A stretch of 64,000 nucleotides of DNA from Solimonas marina (GTDB lineage: Bacteria > Pseudomonadota > Gammaproteobacteria > Nevskiales > Nevskiaceae), in NCBI RefSeq assembly GCF_012241385.1, contig NZ_JAAVXB010000016.1, positions 1 to 64,000 on the forward strand. The letters are read 5' to 3'. Position numbers and translations under genes: made by a program. Below are positions 7,442 through 15,953 of this stretch, piece by piece (within the stretch, counting starts at the first letter, position 1; each line of letters opens with the position of its first letter). Under the pieces are notes generated by a model. It did no database searches. It saw nothing but the letters and a program-made list of their open reading frames with translations, and was not told the DNA's origin.

Positions 7442-8251
7442 CTACTGGGAGAGCTGGTCGATACGGGCGCGGTAGGCCTGCGATAAGCACTCTGCCGTTG
7501 AGCAGACGTCGCGGACGGTGTGTATCCAGTTGCGCTGGTCGTCTTTCAGGGCAGCTTTATTCTGCGAGGCGAGAAGCGCGGCTTTGTATGTCCGCGACAA
7601 GGTAACGTCTGCTTCAGCGAGGTCCCGATGAGAGCAGATGAGCGCTTCCTGCGGCGAGGAAGCCTTGCTGCAGTCAAAGCTGGGTGAGAAGCCGGCGGAC
7701 GGCTCGTCTGGTCGTGCAGCGTCATCAGCTGCACTAGCACTCGCGGACGTTTGTGCGTCTTCACCCGCAGGTGCACTCACTGGCGCGGGTTCAGATGCTG
7801 ATTGAGTGCTGGCGGACGGCGATGCTGCTTCCGGCGTGTCGGTCGCCAGTGCCTCCTGCTTGAGTCGATAAGACTTCACCAATGCCTGACAGTAGCCCGA
7901 GCTGGCCCACTTCCTGAGCGTACTTTTATTGTAGAAGTCCCCATCCGGGAACGCTTTGATGTTGGCTTCCTGATACGGGCGCTGAATGCAGGAGATGATC
8001 CTGTTTTTGACCTGGGACTCGGTACCGTTGCCGCTATCGCGAATGCATGCCTTGGCACGTGATTTCGACAACGTGTTGAAGCGATCCTCCGCCGCTTCTC
8101 TGAGCCCAGGCCAGTCAACGTAGTTCGCGACCACCATGCACTGCGCTGCTTGATTCACCTCTGAGTTTTCAGTGAGCAGTTGGCGGATATCGGGGTCGGT
8201 CATCGCGATAACGGATAGCCCGAAGATGACCGCGAAAATTCGGAGTTTCAA
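7442..8251 (-). CDS. Secreted protein with lysozyme inhibitor LprI-type domain (DUF1311)
   Basis: The 269-residue protein starts with a signal peptide (MKLRIFAVIFGLSVIAMT). Residues about 25-130 form a Cys-containing region (CMVVANYVDWPGL, CIRDSGNG, CIQRPYQEANI). A low-complexity Ala/Ser/Pro linker follows (about 140-190). The C-terminal 75 residues match the LprI-type domain PF07007: FDCSKASSPQEALICSHRDLAEAD, SRTYKAALLAS, DQRNWIHTVRDVC and CLSQAYRARIDQL, with four conserved cysteines. In other proteins this domain sits in the periplasm and can inhibit lysozyme or other hydrolases. A short hydrophobic gene and a large surface protein gene lie upstream on the same strand, so all may belong to an envelope set. 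The function of the N-terminal half is unknown. Confidence 0.7.
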   Translation of the reverse strand: MKLRIFAVIFGLSVIAMTDPDIRQLLTENSEVNQAAQCMVVANYVDWPGLREAAEDRFNTLSKSRAKACIRDSGNGTESQVKNRIISCIQRPYQEANIKAFPDGDFYNKSTLRKWASSGYCQALVKSYRLKQEALATDTPEAASPSASTQSASEPAPVSAPAGEDAQTSASASAADDAARPDEPSAGFSPSFDCSKASSPQEALICSHRDLAEADVTLSRTYKAALLASQNKAALKDDQRNWIHTVRDVCSTAECLSQAYRARIDQLSQ

Positions 8252-8285
8252 GAAATGCTCCTGCCGTGATGGGGACGATCGAAGC

Positions 8286-8408
8286 TCATGGGCGTTTATT
8301 CGAGAGCTGGATCAGCAGCCACAGGCCCGCAAGGCCAAGTGCCCACCAGAACCCCAGCGCCCATACGAAAACGCAGCAGCCGATCAGTGCCACGAGTAAC
8401 TGAGCCAT
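8286..8408 (-). CDS. Small hydrophobic membrane peptide (40 aa)
   Basis: A complete frame of 40 codons plus stop lies in the 180-bp gap between the LprI-type gene and the GloVer gene. The translation is almost entirely hydrophobic (MAQLLVALIGCCVFVWALGF, then a second Trp/Leu-rich stretch), ending in the polar tail QLSNKRP. This fits one long or two short membrane helices. The upstream AGGCACTT is a weak ribosome binding site. The coding potential rests on composition and fit to the gap. A function as a small membrane accessory protein is conceivable but unsupported. Confidence 0.45.
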   Translation of the reverse strand: MAQLLVALIGCCVFVWALGFWWALGLAGLWLLIQLSNKRP

Positions 8409-8433
8409 GGTTGAAGTGCCTGAGGTCGCGGGT

Positions 8434-11400
8434 TTAGCGCTGTTGGATTCGATCCCGCAGCGACTTGCGCCGCCTCAGGGCTGCCGCCAATGCCATCAAA
8501 CCGAGCATCGAAGAATCCGTCGCACCGCCGCCACCCGAGGATTCATCCGAGCCGTCGCTGGGGGCCGAAATCACGTACTTGGCGGTAGAAACAGGGCTGC
8601 TGGCGTACCCGGACGCCGTGGCGATGGCTTTGATCGTGGTCGTGCTGTCGACGGACAGCGGGGCGCTATAGACCGCTGAGGCGGTCGTTGGCGTGCTGCC
8701 GTCCACGGTGAAATGAATCGAGGCGCCGGGCGTCGTGTCGGCAATCGTCACCGTTTGCGCGCCGGTGTAGGTTCCGCCGGACGGTGAAAATGTCGGCGCC
8801 GCCGCGGGCGGTGTAATGACGTATCGGGCGCTGGCGACGGCACTGGCGGCATAGCCCGGCGCCACCGCAACGGCCTTCAGGGTTTGTGTCGAGGCGATTG
8901 CGATCGGTCCACTGTACGGCGTCGAGTCCGTCCCTGGCTGGCTCCCATCGACGCTGTAGTAGATCGTCGCGCCCGGCGTGCTGTCGCTGATCGTTACCGA
9001 CTGCGCGTCTTGGTACGTCCCCGCCCCCGGACTAAAGCTCGGCGTCGCCGCGGGTGGGGTGATCGAATAGGTCGCACTGGCAATCGCACTGCTGCTGTAG
9101 CCGGATGCGGTGGCGATGGCCTTCAGCGTCAGCGAAGACGAGACCGTGATCGGCCCTGCGTACTGGGCCGAGTTCGCGTTGGGCGTACTGCCGTCGGTCG
9201 TGTACCGAATCACCGCGCCGGACGTGCTGCTGCTGATCGTGACGCTCTGGGCGCTCGTGTAAGTCCCGCCACTCGGTGAGAAGGTCGGCGTAGCGGCCGG
9301 CGCCGTGATTGTGTAGGGCGCGCTCGCGACCGCACTCGCTGTGTGTCCGCTGGCGACGGCGATGGCCTTGAGCGTCACGCTGCTCGACACCGTGATGGGG
9401 CCGGTATACGTCGCCGAACTGCTCGTGGGCGTGCTGCCGTCGATGCTGTAGTGGATCGTTGCGCCGTCCGTGCTGTCGCTGATCGTTACCGATTGCGTGC
9501 TGGTGTAGGTTCCCGCGGCCGGGCTGAAGGTCGGCGCCGCAGCCGGGGTCTCGATGGTGTACGTCGCCGTCGCGACCGCGCTGCTCGAATGCCCGCTGGC
9601 CACCGCGATGGCCTTCAGTGTTGTGGTCTTCGTGACCGAGATGGGGCCGGTATAGGTCGAGGAGTTGGCCGTCGGTTGGCTGCCATCCGTCGTGAAGTGG
9701 ATCGTGGCACCGGTGGTGCTGTCCGAGATGGTCACGCTTTGAGTGGCGGTATACGTTCCGCCCGCTGGCGAAAACGTCGGCGTGTCGGCGGGTGGGGTGA
9801 TCGTGTACTTGGCCGTGGCGACCGAACTGTCGGCATAACCGCTGGCGACCGTGATCGCCTTGATCGTCTTGCTCTCCGACACGCTGATCGGTCCGGAATA
9901 CGTCGGCGACGTGGCCGTCGGCGTGCTGCCGTCAATCGTGAAATGAATCTTGGCGCCGGTGGTCGGCGAGCTCAGCGTTACCGATTGTGTCGTCGTATAC
10001 GTTCCTGCCGCTGGACTGAAGCTCGGCGCCTCTGCCGGTGGCGTGATGGTGTACTGGGCGCTGGCAACCGCGCTGTTTCCATAACCGCTGGCGACGGCCA
10101 TGGCCTTGATGGTCGTGGTCTGGCTTACAGTGATCGGCGCGCTGTACGTCGTGGACGCCGCGGTCGGCGTGCTGCCGTCGACTGTGTAGTGGATCGTTGC
10201 GCCTGGGGTTCTGTCGCTGATCGTGACCGACTGGGCGCTTGTATAGGTGCCGGCTGCCGGGCTGAAGGTCGGCGTCGCCGCCGGCGATTCGATCGTATAA
10301 CTCGCAGTAGCCACGGCGCTGGTCGAATACCCACTGGCCACGGCGATGGCCTTGAGCGTCGTGGTCTCGCTGATCGAGATCGGGCCTGTGACCTGCGTCG
10401 AATCGGTGGTCGGCGCGCTGCCGTCCGTCGTGTAATACAGGCTCGCACCATCGGTGCTGTCAGTGATCGTCACCGACTGCGTTCCGACGTAGGTCCCCTC
10501 GACCGGATCGAAGCTGGGCGTCGCGGCCGCCGGCAGCACGATCTTGTAGATCAGGCCAAGTCCGTTGGCGCCACCCTGAGACGCCGATCCATAGAAGGCG
10601 CCGTCGCTGCCCTGGACCAGCGGCGAGCGTTCGCTGTTGCCGTCGCCGACGCTGCTGTCGAAGGTGTACAGGGTGGTCTGCGTGCCGTCAGCCGCCACTC
10701 GGAACACAGTGCCGTAGCCACTGCCGCCCGAGCTCGTGACGCCGTAGAAGCGCGGATCGTCGCCGAGGCTGAGGCCGCCAGGGTAGGCGCCGTCCGCCCC
10801 GCCAGTGAAGCTATACAGCCGGCTGAAGACCGGATTGCTGCTCCCGGTGACGCCGTCGGGCTGCAGGCTAAAAATCGCTCCATAGCCCGCGCCGCCGCCG
10901 GAGGCTCCGTACAGCTTGCCGTCGCTGCCCAGCGTCAGCCGGCTCGGCGAGGGATCGCCGGTGCCGAAGGCATAAAGCGTTTTGAACGTGCCGTCGGAGG
11001 TGATCCGAAACGCTGTTCCTGTCGTGCCGTTGCCATTGGTGGTGCCGTAAAAGGCGCCATCTGCCCCGAGCGTCAAGCCGAAGAGCGGTTGCTGCCCGTC
11101 ACCGTTATTGATGAAGGTGTGCAGGGTGGTGAACGTACCGTCAGCCGCGAGCTTGAAGGCCGTGCCATATGCGGTGCCTTGCGAACCGCCGCCGCTGCTG
11201 GTCGTGCCATAGAGCATTCCGTCCGGCGCCAGTAGTAGCCGCGCATATGCCGGAGAGGCACCGTCAGCGGTTTTGGCGAAGCGGTGCAAGGTGGTGAGAA
11301 CGCCGCTGGCGGTGATGCTGAAGACCGTGCCGTATCCGGTGCCACCGAGATCGGTGGTGCCGTAGAACGTCCCGTCGCTGCCTTGCACCAGACCCGCGTA

Positions 11401-11757
11401 GGGGCTGGCGCCATCGGCACCACCCGTGAACGAGTACAGCGTGGTCAGGGTGCCCGCGGGCGTCAGCTTGAAGACCGAGCCCTGGCCGCTCGCGCCACCG
11501 TCCGTGGTCGTGCCGTAGAAATTGCCGTCGCTACCGACGACCAGCTCGCGAGGAGTCGCGCCGTGCTGGCCGCCGCTGAAGGTGTAGAGCGGGGTGAAAG
11601 TAGCGGACTGGGCTGACGCCACGGAGACGTGGATCAGGATTAAGGCGAACACCGCAGCGAAAGTTCGAGCTATCGAAGCGCTTCGCTCTGTCGCCGCGAC
11701 CAAGAATCGATCACACGCACACCCCAATTGCCTGCACTCACAGGTAAACGCCTTCAT
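8434..11757 (-). CDS. Giant GloVer-repeat / chitobiase C-terminal-repeat surface protein with CTERM-like tail
   Basis: The product is 1107 residues. ATG 11757 is chosen because AGGGGG lies five bases before it; a signal segment follows (TFAAVFALILIHVSVASA). Residues about 50-400 form seven GloVer-type tandem blocks (GSDGxFYGTTxxGG, GTVFxIxxxGTxTTLYxF), a predicted beta-propeller. Residues about 400-1055 are eight near-identical repeats of about 81 residues of the chitobiase/beta-hexosaminidase C-terminal type (PTFSPAAGTYTSAQSVTISD, STPTxxSxxYxGPI, TLKAIAVASGY). The tail has a Gly run (SSGGGG), a hydrophobic helix (MLGLMALAAAL) and a basic end (RRRKSLR), the three-part layout of CTERM sorting signals such as GlyGly-CTERM. 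It is probably a secreted, membrane-anchored or surface-released adhesin-like protein. Confidence 0.8.
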   Translation of the reverse strand: MKAFTCECRQLGCACDRFLVAATERSASIARTFAAVFALILIHVSVASAQSATFTPLYTFSGGQHGATPRELVVGSDGNFYGTTTDGGASGQGSVFKLTPAGTLTTLYSFTGGADGASPYAGLVQGSDGTFYGTTDLGGTGYGTVFSITASGVLTTLHRFAKTADGASPAYARLLLAPDGMLYGTTSSGGGSQGTAYGTAFKLAADGTFTTLHTFINNGDGQQPLFGLTLGADGAFYGTTNGNGTTGTAFRITSDGTFKTLYAFGTGDPSPSRLTLGSDGKLYGASGGGAGYGAIFSLQPDGVTGSSNPVFSRLYSFTGGADGAYPGGLSLGDDPRFYGVTSSGGSGYGTVFRVAADGTQTTLYTFDSSVGDGNSERSPLVQGSDGAFYGSASQGGANGLGLIYKIVLPAAATPSFDPVEGTYVGTQSVTITDSTDGASLYYTTDGSAPTTDSTQVTGPISISETTTLKAIAVASGYSTSAVATASYTIESPAATPTFSPAAGTYTSAQSVTISDRTPGATIHYTVDGSTPTAASTTYSAPITVSQTTTIKAMAVASGYGNSAVASAQYTITPPAEAPSFSPAAGTYTTTQSVTLSSPTTGAKIHFTIDGSTPTATSPTYSGPISVSESKTIKAITVASGYADSSVATAKYTITPPADTPTFSPAGGTYTATQSVTISDSTTGATIHFTTDGSQPTANSSTYTGPISVTKTTTLKAIAVASGHSSSAVATATYTIETPAAAPTFSPAAGTYTSTQSVTISDSTDGATIHYSIDGSTPTSSSATYTGPITVSSSVTLKAIAVASGHTASAVASAPYTITAPAATPTFSPSGGTYTSAQSVTISSSTSGAVIRYTTDGSTPNANSAQYAGPITVSSSLTLKAIATASGYSSSAIASATYSITPPAATPSFSPGAGTYQDAQSVTISDSTPGATIYYSVDGSQPGTDSTPYSGPIAIASTQTLKAVAVAPGYAASAVASARYVITPPAAAPTFSPSGGTYTGAQTVTIADTTPGASIHFTVDGSTPTTASAVYSAPLSVDSTTTIKAIATASGYASSPVSTAKYVISAPSDGSDESSGGGGATDSSMLGLMALAAALRRRKSLRDRIQQR

Positions 11758-11889
11758 GTATCCCCCTGGATCTGGTTTCACGAGTGGCGCTGAGGCTCTA
11801 GGCGTATCAGGCCGCGCTGCGAAATCAGGGCAGCTCTCGTAGATGAATATTAGCCAAACTTATTAAATATAATCCACAGGCAATGGTGC

Positions 11890-12171
11890 ATGACCTTGCC
11901 CGGAGCGGACGCTTGTCGCATGGCGACAAAGCGCAAACCCAAGGCTCTCAAGGAAATATTCGGAATGAATGTTCGCTTGGAGCGAACCCGGCAAGGCCTA
12001 ACGCAGGAAGAGCTCGGGCATCGGCTGGGCCGGGATCAGTCCTACGTCAGTCAAATCGAATCAGGCACGATCACAGCGTCCCTTGACGTTGTGGATCAGT
12101 TCGCCGTCGCGCTGGGGACGGACCCCGTCGACTTGCTCGACCCGAAGTTAGGCAGAGGAAGCGCAAACTAG
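11890..12171 (+). CDS. XRE-family HTH transcriptional regulator
   Basis: A 93-residue protein with a Cro/CI helix-turn-helix at about residues 26-80: NVRLERTRQGLTQEELGHRL, then GRDQSYVSQIESG as the recognition helix region, and a closing helix VVDQFAVALGTDPVDLLDP. The start is uncertain: ATG 11890 or ATG 11920 (MATKRKPKAL), the latter giving 83 residues and lying nearer to where the fold starts. No toxin gene is adjacent, so a toxin-antitoxin role is not supported; it may regulate the divergent GloVer gene about 130 bp away, or the island genes. A bidirectional terminator-like hairpin follows at 12250. Confidence 0.75.
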   Translation: MTLPGADACRMATKRKPKALKEIFGMNVRLERTRQGLTQEELGHRLGRDQSYVSQIESGTITASLDVVDQFAVALGTDPVDLLDPKLGRGSAN

Positions 12172-12249
12172 ATTGGCTGGCTTGCTCTGGTGGCGGTTCG
12201 CGACCATTTTCGAGAGCGCAGAGGCTCCACAAGCCTGCAACGAATAAGA

Positions 12250-12281
12250 GGCCCGGCCACACTGAACGAGTGAGCCGGGCC
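12250..12281. terminator. Hairpin between convergent genes, probable bidirectional terminator
   Basis: Arms GGCCCGGC (12250-12257) and GCCGGGCC (12274-12281), with additional CACT/AGTG pairing inside. It lies between the convergent XRE gene (ends 12171) and the metal-binding protein gene (ends 12305). T-runs on both sides are weak (ATTCTGTT on the plus strand). Confidence 0.55.
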
Positions 12282-12304
12282 ATTCTGTTGGGACGAACTG
12301 AGCC

Positions 12305-13171
12305 CTACATCCTTTCCCGCAGCTTCTCCTTCAGGTCCGTAGGGCCTTCCGCGTCAGATGGCGCTTGCTGCGCCTCACCCGGATAGAACTCCTCGACAAC
12401 TGCCAGAGCTTCTTCTGAGGAATCCTCGAACGCGCCACCGGCAAAGCCCCGGCGCGCCGCTTCGTCGAGCGCTTGCTGATCGAACCCGGCTGCATTTCGC
12501 CGTCCGTCCAGCTCCCGAGCCTGCGCCACCGCCGCCTCCAGGCTTAGCCCCGCGCGGATGACCAGATCGACGTAATAGATCGGCGCCCGATGGCTCTGGG
12601 TCGTCGACTTGCCACGCAGCTTCAGCTCCAGCGGCATCGATGCCAGCACATTTCCGGAAGCGGCCTGGTAATACTGCAGTCGCGCCGTCAGCGTGCGGAT
12701 CGAATTGAACGAGGTCGTGCGAAATACGAAGGTACCGATCTCGTCCTCATCGCCGATCACGACGTTCAGTCGCCCATACGGCTTGCAGTACCCGCCCCCG
12801 AATGCACAGGCCTCCGGCGTCGGGCAAGGCAGGTCCTGCATTCCGTTTTCCGTGACGCGCCGACACGTCTCGCCGTCCCCGACGCACAGCGGCCGTCCAG
12901 TCTGTCGATCGAAGGCCGTGAACTGCGCTCGCAGATTCAGATCGGGATCGTTGAATGGCACGTGGACCGGGATCGCACGCAGCTTGGCGCCGGCCGTCTT
13001 GCGCAAGGCCTCGTCGAGTGGATGCAAAACCCAGCCCTCTCGGTTCTGAACCTGCGTGGTCAGCGTGAACTGATCGTCTTTTTCCGGCAGTCGCCGGCCC
13101 TTGCTCTCGACGACGCGTCCGATCGAAATCCGCCCGATGACCGGCGGCGTAATGGCCAAACCTTTCAGCAT
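12305..13171 (-). CDS. ICE-type 'hydrolase or metal-binding protein', RDF (Gp3)-like
   Basis: The 288-residue protein belongs to a group annotated in integrative conjugative elements as hydrolase or metal-binding protein. It starts at ATG 13171 after AGGAGC. Four cysteines form a potential metal site (CRRVTENGMQDLPC at about 103-116, then CAFGGGYC at about 122-129). The segment FVFRTTSFNSIRTLTARLQYY near residue 148, followed by NVLASMPLELKLR and YYVDLVIR, matches the pattern of Gp3-like recombination directionality factors. It is therefore possible that it controls integrase direction, but the direct link with this island's integrase is unproven. The gene follows the YqaJ nuclease gene with about 30 bp spacing, on the same strand, as in other ICEs. 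Confidence 0.65.
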   Translation of the reverse strand: MLKGLAITPPVIGRISIGRVVESKGRRLPEKDDQFTLTTQVQNREGWVLHPLDEALRKTAGAKLRAIPVHVPFNDPDLNLRAQFTAFDRQTGRPLCVGDGETCRRVTENGMQDLPCPTPEACAFGGGYCKPYGRLNVVIGDEDEIGTFVFRTTSFNSIRTLTARLQYYQAASGNVLASMPLELKLRGKSTTQSHRAPIYYVDLVIRAGLSLEAAVAQARELDGRRNAAGFDQQALDEAARRGFAGGAFEDSSEEALAVVEEFYPGEAQQAPSDAEGPTDLKEKLRERM

Positions 13172-13202
13172 GGTGATGCTCCTATAGAAAAATGAGAGAG
13201 AG

Positions 13203-14204
13203 TCAGCGCTCGTCGTAGACCCGAAAGCGCCGTGTTCCGGGCTTGACCCGGGCGTACCGGGCCGCCAACTCCGCGTGCTCGGCGCATAGCCGATCGGTGT
13301 TCACGACGAGACCGTCGCGGCAGCGCTTGTAAGTGATGCGCCCGGTTTTGAAGGTCGCTTCGCCCGCCTCGCGCATCGCCTGCAGCAGGGTCTGACGCAG
13401 GGCTTCGGCGTGGGCCTCTTCGAGGGCCAAGCGTTCGCGCACGGCAACTAGCTCGGCGAAGGTTTCGGACAGCGCCGCGTTGTCGGAAAAATCGACGCTG
13501 GGTCCACTGTCTGGATACAGGCAACGCAGCGCTCGTCCCGCCGACTCCGAGCCGTCTGCCGGTGGCGGCGTGTCGGTTTCGACGTAGCGCCAGAACCGGG
13601 CCTCCAGGGTGATGAGCCGATCGATGAGCTCGTCGTCGCGCTCAATTCGGTGAATCTCCAGCGACTGACCGCAGAGCAGTACCGCCACATCCGCGGCCCG
13701 CTTGCCGGTCACCGCCAGCTGATGCTGAACCTGTAGCTGGACGTACTCGGGGACCCCATCCTTCCAGTGCCTGGCGCCGAACTCGCCGGCCGTCTTGCAC
13801 TCCAGAATCTGGACGTCGGGGTTGCCGACCACCTCCCGATCGAGGTTGGCCAGCATGAAGACATGCTGGGGATGCTGCAGGACCGCGTTTACACGACGTA
13901 CCCGACAGCCGGTGCGCTGCATGTATGCCACCGACACCGCCGGTTCGAGCAGCGAGCCCCAGTAAGTCGGATGGGTGGTATCGGTCGGATCGGGCTTTTC
14001 GAGTCCGGCATCGCGGCCGGTCTTCTCCATCCAGAGTTCGAGGGCGCTCTTGTAGGGGGATAGCCCGACGGCCGCGGCGGCGTCCGAGCCGCCAATACCG
14101 CTGCGGCGCACGTCGAGCCAATCGCCGCGTGCGAGATTGAGGGTGCTGACCAAGCGCAGTGCCGCGCGGGGCTGTGAACGTGAGGTCTGAGGGGTAGAGG
14201 GCAT
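13203..14204 (-). CDS. YqaJ viral recombinase family exonuclease
   Basis: The 333-residue protein has the YqaJ (lambda-exonuclease-like) layout. SGIGGSDAAAAVGLSPYKS at about 35-53 contains the GGSDAA motif; YWGSLLEPAV near 86 carries the conserved Glu; MLANLDREV near 122 carries the metal-binding Asp; LECKTA near 138 gives the E-x-K of the PD-(D/E)XK core; YVQLQVQHQLAVTG near 158 holds the conserved Gln. A C-terminal helical region (AVRERLALEEAHAEALRQTL) and a small beta domain follow. Such nucleases resect DNA for annealing-type recombination in phages and ICEs. The ATG at 14204 follows GGAG and lies just downstream of a terminator, so it starts its own transcript with the metal-binding gene behind it. 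Confidence 0.85.
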   Translation of the reverse strand: MPSTPQTSRSQPRAALRLVSTLNLARGDWLDVRRSGIGGSDAAAAVGLSPYKSALELWMEKTGRDAGLEKPDPTDTTHPTYWGSLLEPAVSVAYMQRTGCRVRRVNAVLQHPQHVFMLANLDREVVGNPDVQILECKTAGEFGARHWKDGVPEYVQLQVQHQLAVTGKRAADVAVLLCGQSLEIHRIERDDELIDRLITLEARFWRYVETDTPPPADGSESAGRALRCLYPDSGPSVDFSDNAALSETFAELVAVRERLALEEAHAEALRQTLLQAMREAGEATFKTGRITYKRCRDGLVVNTDRLCAEHAELAARYARVKPGTRRFRVYDER

Positions 14205-14218
14205 GATGATCTCCAGAA

Positions 14219-14255
14219 CAAAAAAAGCCCGACAGCGCAGAAGCGCTGTCGGGCT
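14219..14255 (-). terminator. Rho-independent terminator (minus strand)
   Basis: The arms 14226-14238 and 14243-14255 form a perfect 13-bp stem with a 4-nt loop. On the minus strand it is followed by a run of seven T residues. It separates the small HTH gene from the YqaJ gene. Confidence 0.9.
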
Positions 14256-14291
14256 GTGGTGATGGGAAAGAAACGAAACGCGAGTCGCGAA

Positions 14292-14480
14292 TCAGCGGCG
14301 CATCGGATCGGTGGCGGGTGGGTCCAACTCGGCCTGCTGCTGACGCTGGAACTTGCGCCAGATATAGATCGTGCTGGCGGAAATCTTGTTCTCACAGCAG
14401 AGCGTCAGCAGTGGGGTGCCGGCGTTGAGCTGTTGAACAATCTTGGTCTTTTGCTCGTTGGTGAAGCGGGAAGGTTTCAT
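14292..14480 (-). CDS. Small transposase-type HTH protein (OrfA-like)
   Basis: The 62-residue product from ATG 14480 contains RFTNEQKTKIVQQLNAGTPL followed by CCENKISASTIYIWRKFQ, the helix-turn-helix region of IS3/IS66-type OrfA proteins. A longer version from GTG 14540 adds 20 residues without any family support. No OrfB or inverted repeat was seen nearby, so it is either the only remnant of an insertion sequence or a domesticated DNA-binding gene. The same small gene appears to be carried in ICE recombination modules next to DUF932 and YqaJ genes, which would argue for domestication; this is from memory and uncertain. Confidence 0.55.
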   Translation of the reverse strand: MKPSRFTNEQKTKIVQQLNAGTPLLTLCCENKISASTIYIWRKFQRQQQAELDPPATDPMRR

Positions 14481-14540
14481 GGTCGATGATTCCGAGTCGT
14501 AGGATTCGATGAAGGCGTTCGTCGCGAACGCTTTCTCCAC

Positions 14541-14905
14541 ACCATGAGTCGTTCGACGAATTATTTTTCACTTGCCGACCGTGTCCGAAGCACCAGGTGC
14601 GCTCGGACTTGCCACGGCTCATTCAACTCTCCACCGAGCCCGTCAGCGACACTCGACTCGACGCCGCTGAAGCCTTCCTTGAAATGCGGTGCGACGATGG
14701 ACTGCGCCGGACTTCCCGTTCCGGTGAGTGGGGGCATGCGGGCCGAAGCGCTCGGGCCGGTAGTGGTGGGGCGAGGGTTGGGTATTCGCGGGTGCAGTAG
14801 GAAGCATGAAAATGGCGCACCGGTCCGAGACCGGCGCGCCCAGTGGTGCACGACGTTTGCAGTTTTTTGAGCCCCCTAACGTCGTCAACGGCTCTTGTTG
14901 TTCTC
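14541..14905. other. Intergenic, no gene supported
   Basis: The 365 bp between the small HTH gene and the DUF932 gene has several short overlapping frames on both strands, none with a ribosome binding site or recognisable domain. No strong hairpin was identified. Confidence 0.35.
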
Positions 14906-15859
14906 TTAAGCCACCAGCTTCAGGGCTTCGTCCCAAGCCTTCTGCTTCAGTGATGCCCCCTGTCCGAACCACGCGCCGTCGCGACGGTGATCGCTGCTGC
15001 GAGCGCGGCGGTGATGGTCGACATACTCGGTGACGCTGTTCAGCAGTCCCCAGGCGGTGCCGGCACTGGAGGTGAGCTGTGATCCCATCCCCTTGCCGGA
15101 AAAGAGCGTCGCGACCGTATTGAACGCACGCGCATTGGCCGGCGCCGGATCGTTGGCGCCTTGGGCTTGCTCCGTCAGCACGCGCTGCAGGTAGCGCTCG
15201 ACTGAAGCGTCGGACAGCTTGCATGCAGCCAGCGCCTTCATCCGGGTCATGAAGGCGTCCCAGCTTGAGATAGCGATACCGAGCTGACGTTTCACCGCCT
15301 GCGCATCGAACTGGCTGCGATGACCGACCTTCACGGCGCCGGCGTTGTCGCCAAGCGCAATCGCCAAGGTGTTGTTGCAGACCACCCGAATCGACGTGAA
15401 CTGCGCCGTGGTCGCGAGCGTGCCGTCGCAGGCCGTGGCCAGCAGCAGGTAGCCTTTGACCTCATCGCCCCCTTTGAGACGAGCGCTGTGGCCGGTCTTG
15501 GCCAGCGCCCAGAGCTTGCGGCCCTCCTTGAGTACGCCAGCGGTCTCCAACTCGAAGCCACCAACCTCCGTCAGATCCCGGTAGAACTCCAGAATCTCGG
15601 CGGGCTGCACCACACGAAAGCGCTTCGACACCACGGACAGCGGACTCTGGGTATCGGAGCGGTACAGGACTTTCTGATCCGGAAAGGCGTGAAGCGTGCC
15701 GCTTCCGTTGTCGGTGTATTGAACGTCGGCCGATTCGATCTGCCAGTCCATACCAGCCTGCTGAGCCCAGACGTCGAGCGGTTGATGAGGGGCAAGGCGA
15801 TTACCGAGGCCGTGCCACGGGGTTTCGTTGGCGTAGGCCATCGATTGAACGAGGTGCAT
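14906..15859 (-). CDS. DUF932 domain protein (phage/plasmid-like TIGR03299 type)
   Basis: The 317-residue protein begins MHLVQSMAYANETPWHGLGN, the typical opening of DUF932 proteins of phage and plasmid origin. Further matches are YRSDTQSPLSVVSKRFRVVQP near residue 65, LWALAKTG near 115, the region VKGYLLLATACDG near 130, and IRVVCNNTLAIAL near 155. The family is widespread in ICEs and plasmids, often with YqaJ or RecT/Bet-type recombination genes, and is suspected to act in DNA metabolism; no activity is established that I can cite. The start is strongly supported by AAGGAGC seven bases ahead of the ATG. A terminator at 15884 separates it from the gene behind. Confidence 0.85.
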   Translation of the reverse strand: MHLVQSMAYANETPWHGLGNRLAPHQPLDVWAQQAGMDWQIESADVQYTDNGSGTLHAFPDQKVLYRSDTQSPLSVVSKRFRVVQPAEILEFYRDLTEVGGFELETAGVLKEGRKLWALAKTGHSARLKGGDEVKGYLLLATACDGTLATTAQFTSIRVVCNNTLAIALGDNAGAVKVGHRSQFDAQAVKRQLGIAISSWDAFMTRMKALAACKLSDASVERYLQRVLTEQAQGANDPAPANARAFNTVATLFSGKGMGSQLTSSAGTAWGLLNSVTEYVDHHRRARSSDHRRDGAWFGQGASLKQKAWDEALKLVA

Positions 15860-15883
15860 AACTGCTCCTTACAGACAGTGGGG

Positions 15884-15921
15884 CAAACAAAAGCGCCCGC
15901 AGCCCCGAAGGGCTGCAGGCG
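15884..15921 (-). terminator. Rho-independent terminator (minus strand)
   Basis: The arms 15894-15905 and 15910-15921 pair with one mismatch around a CGAA loop (TTCG tetraloop on the minus strand). On the minus strand TTTTGTTTG follows. It ends the transcript of the zinc-ribbon gene at 15954-16307. Confidence 0.85.
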
Positions 15922-15953
15922 TCGTGTATGGATAGATCAGCGGGGTAGGGGCT

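Noticed and set aside
9343..11235. 630-residue plus-strand frame opposite the GloVer-repeat gene
   Set aside because: Repetitive Arg/Gly/Asp text mirrors the repeats of the true minus-strand gene.
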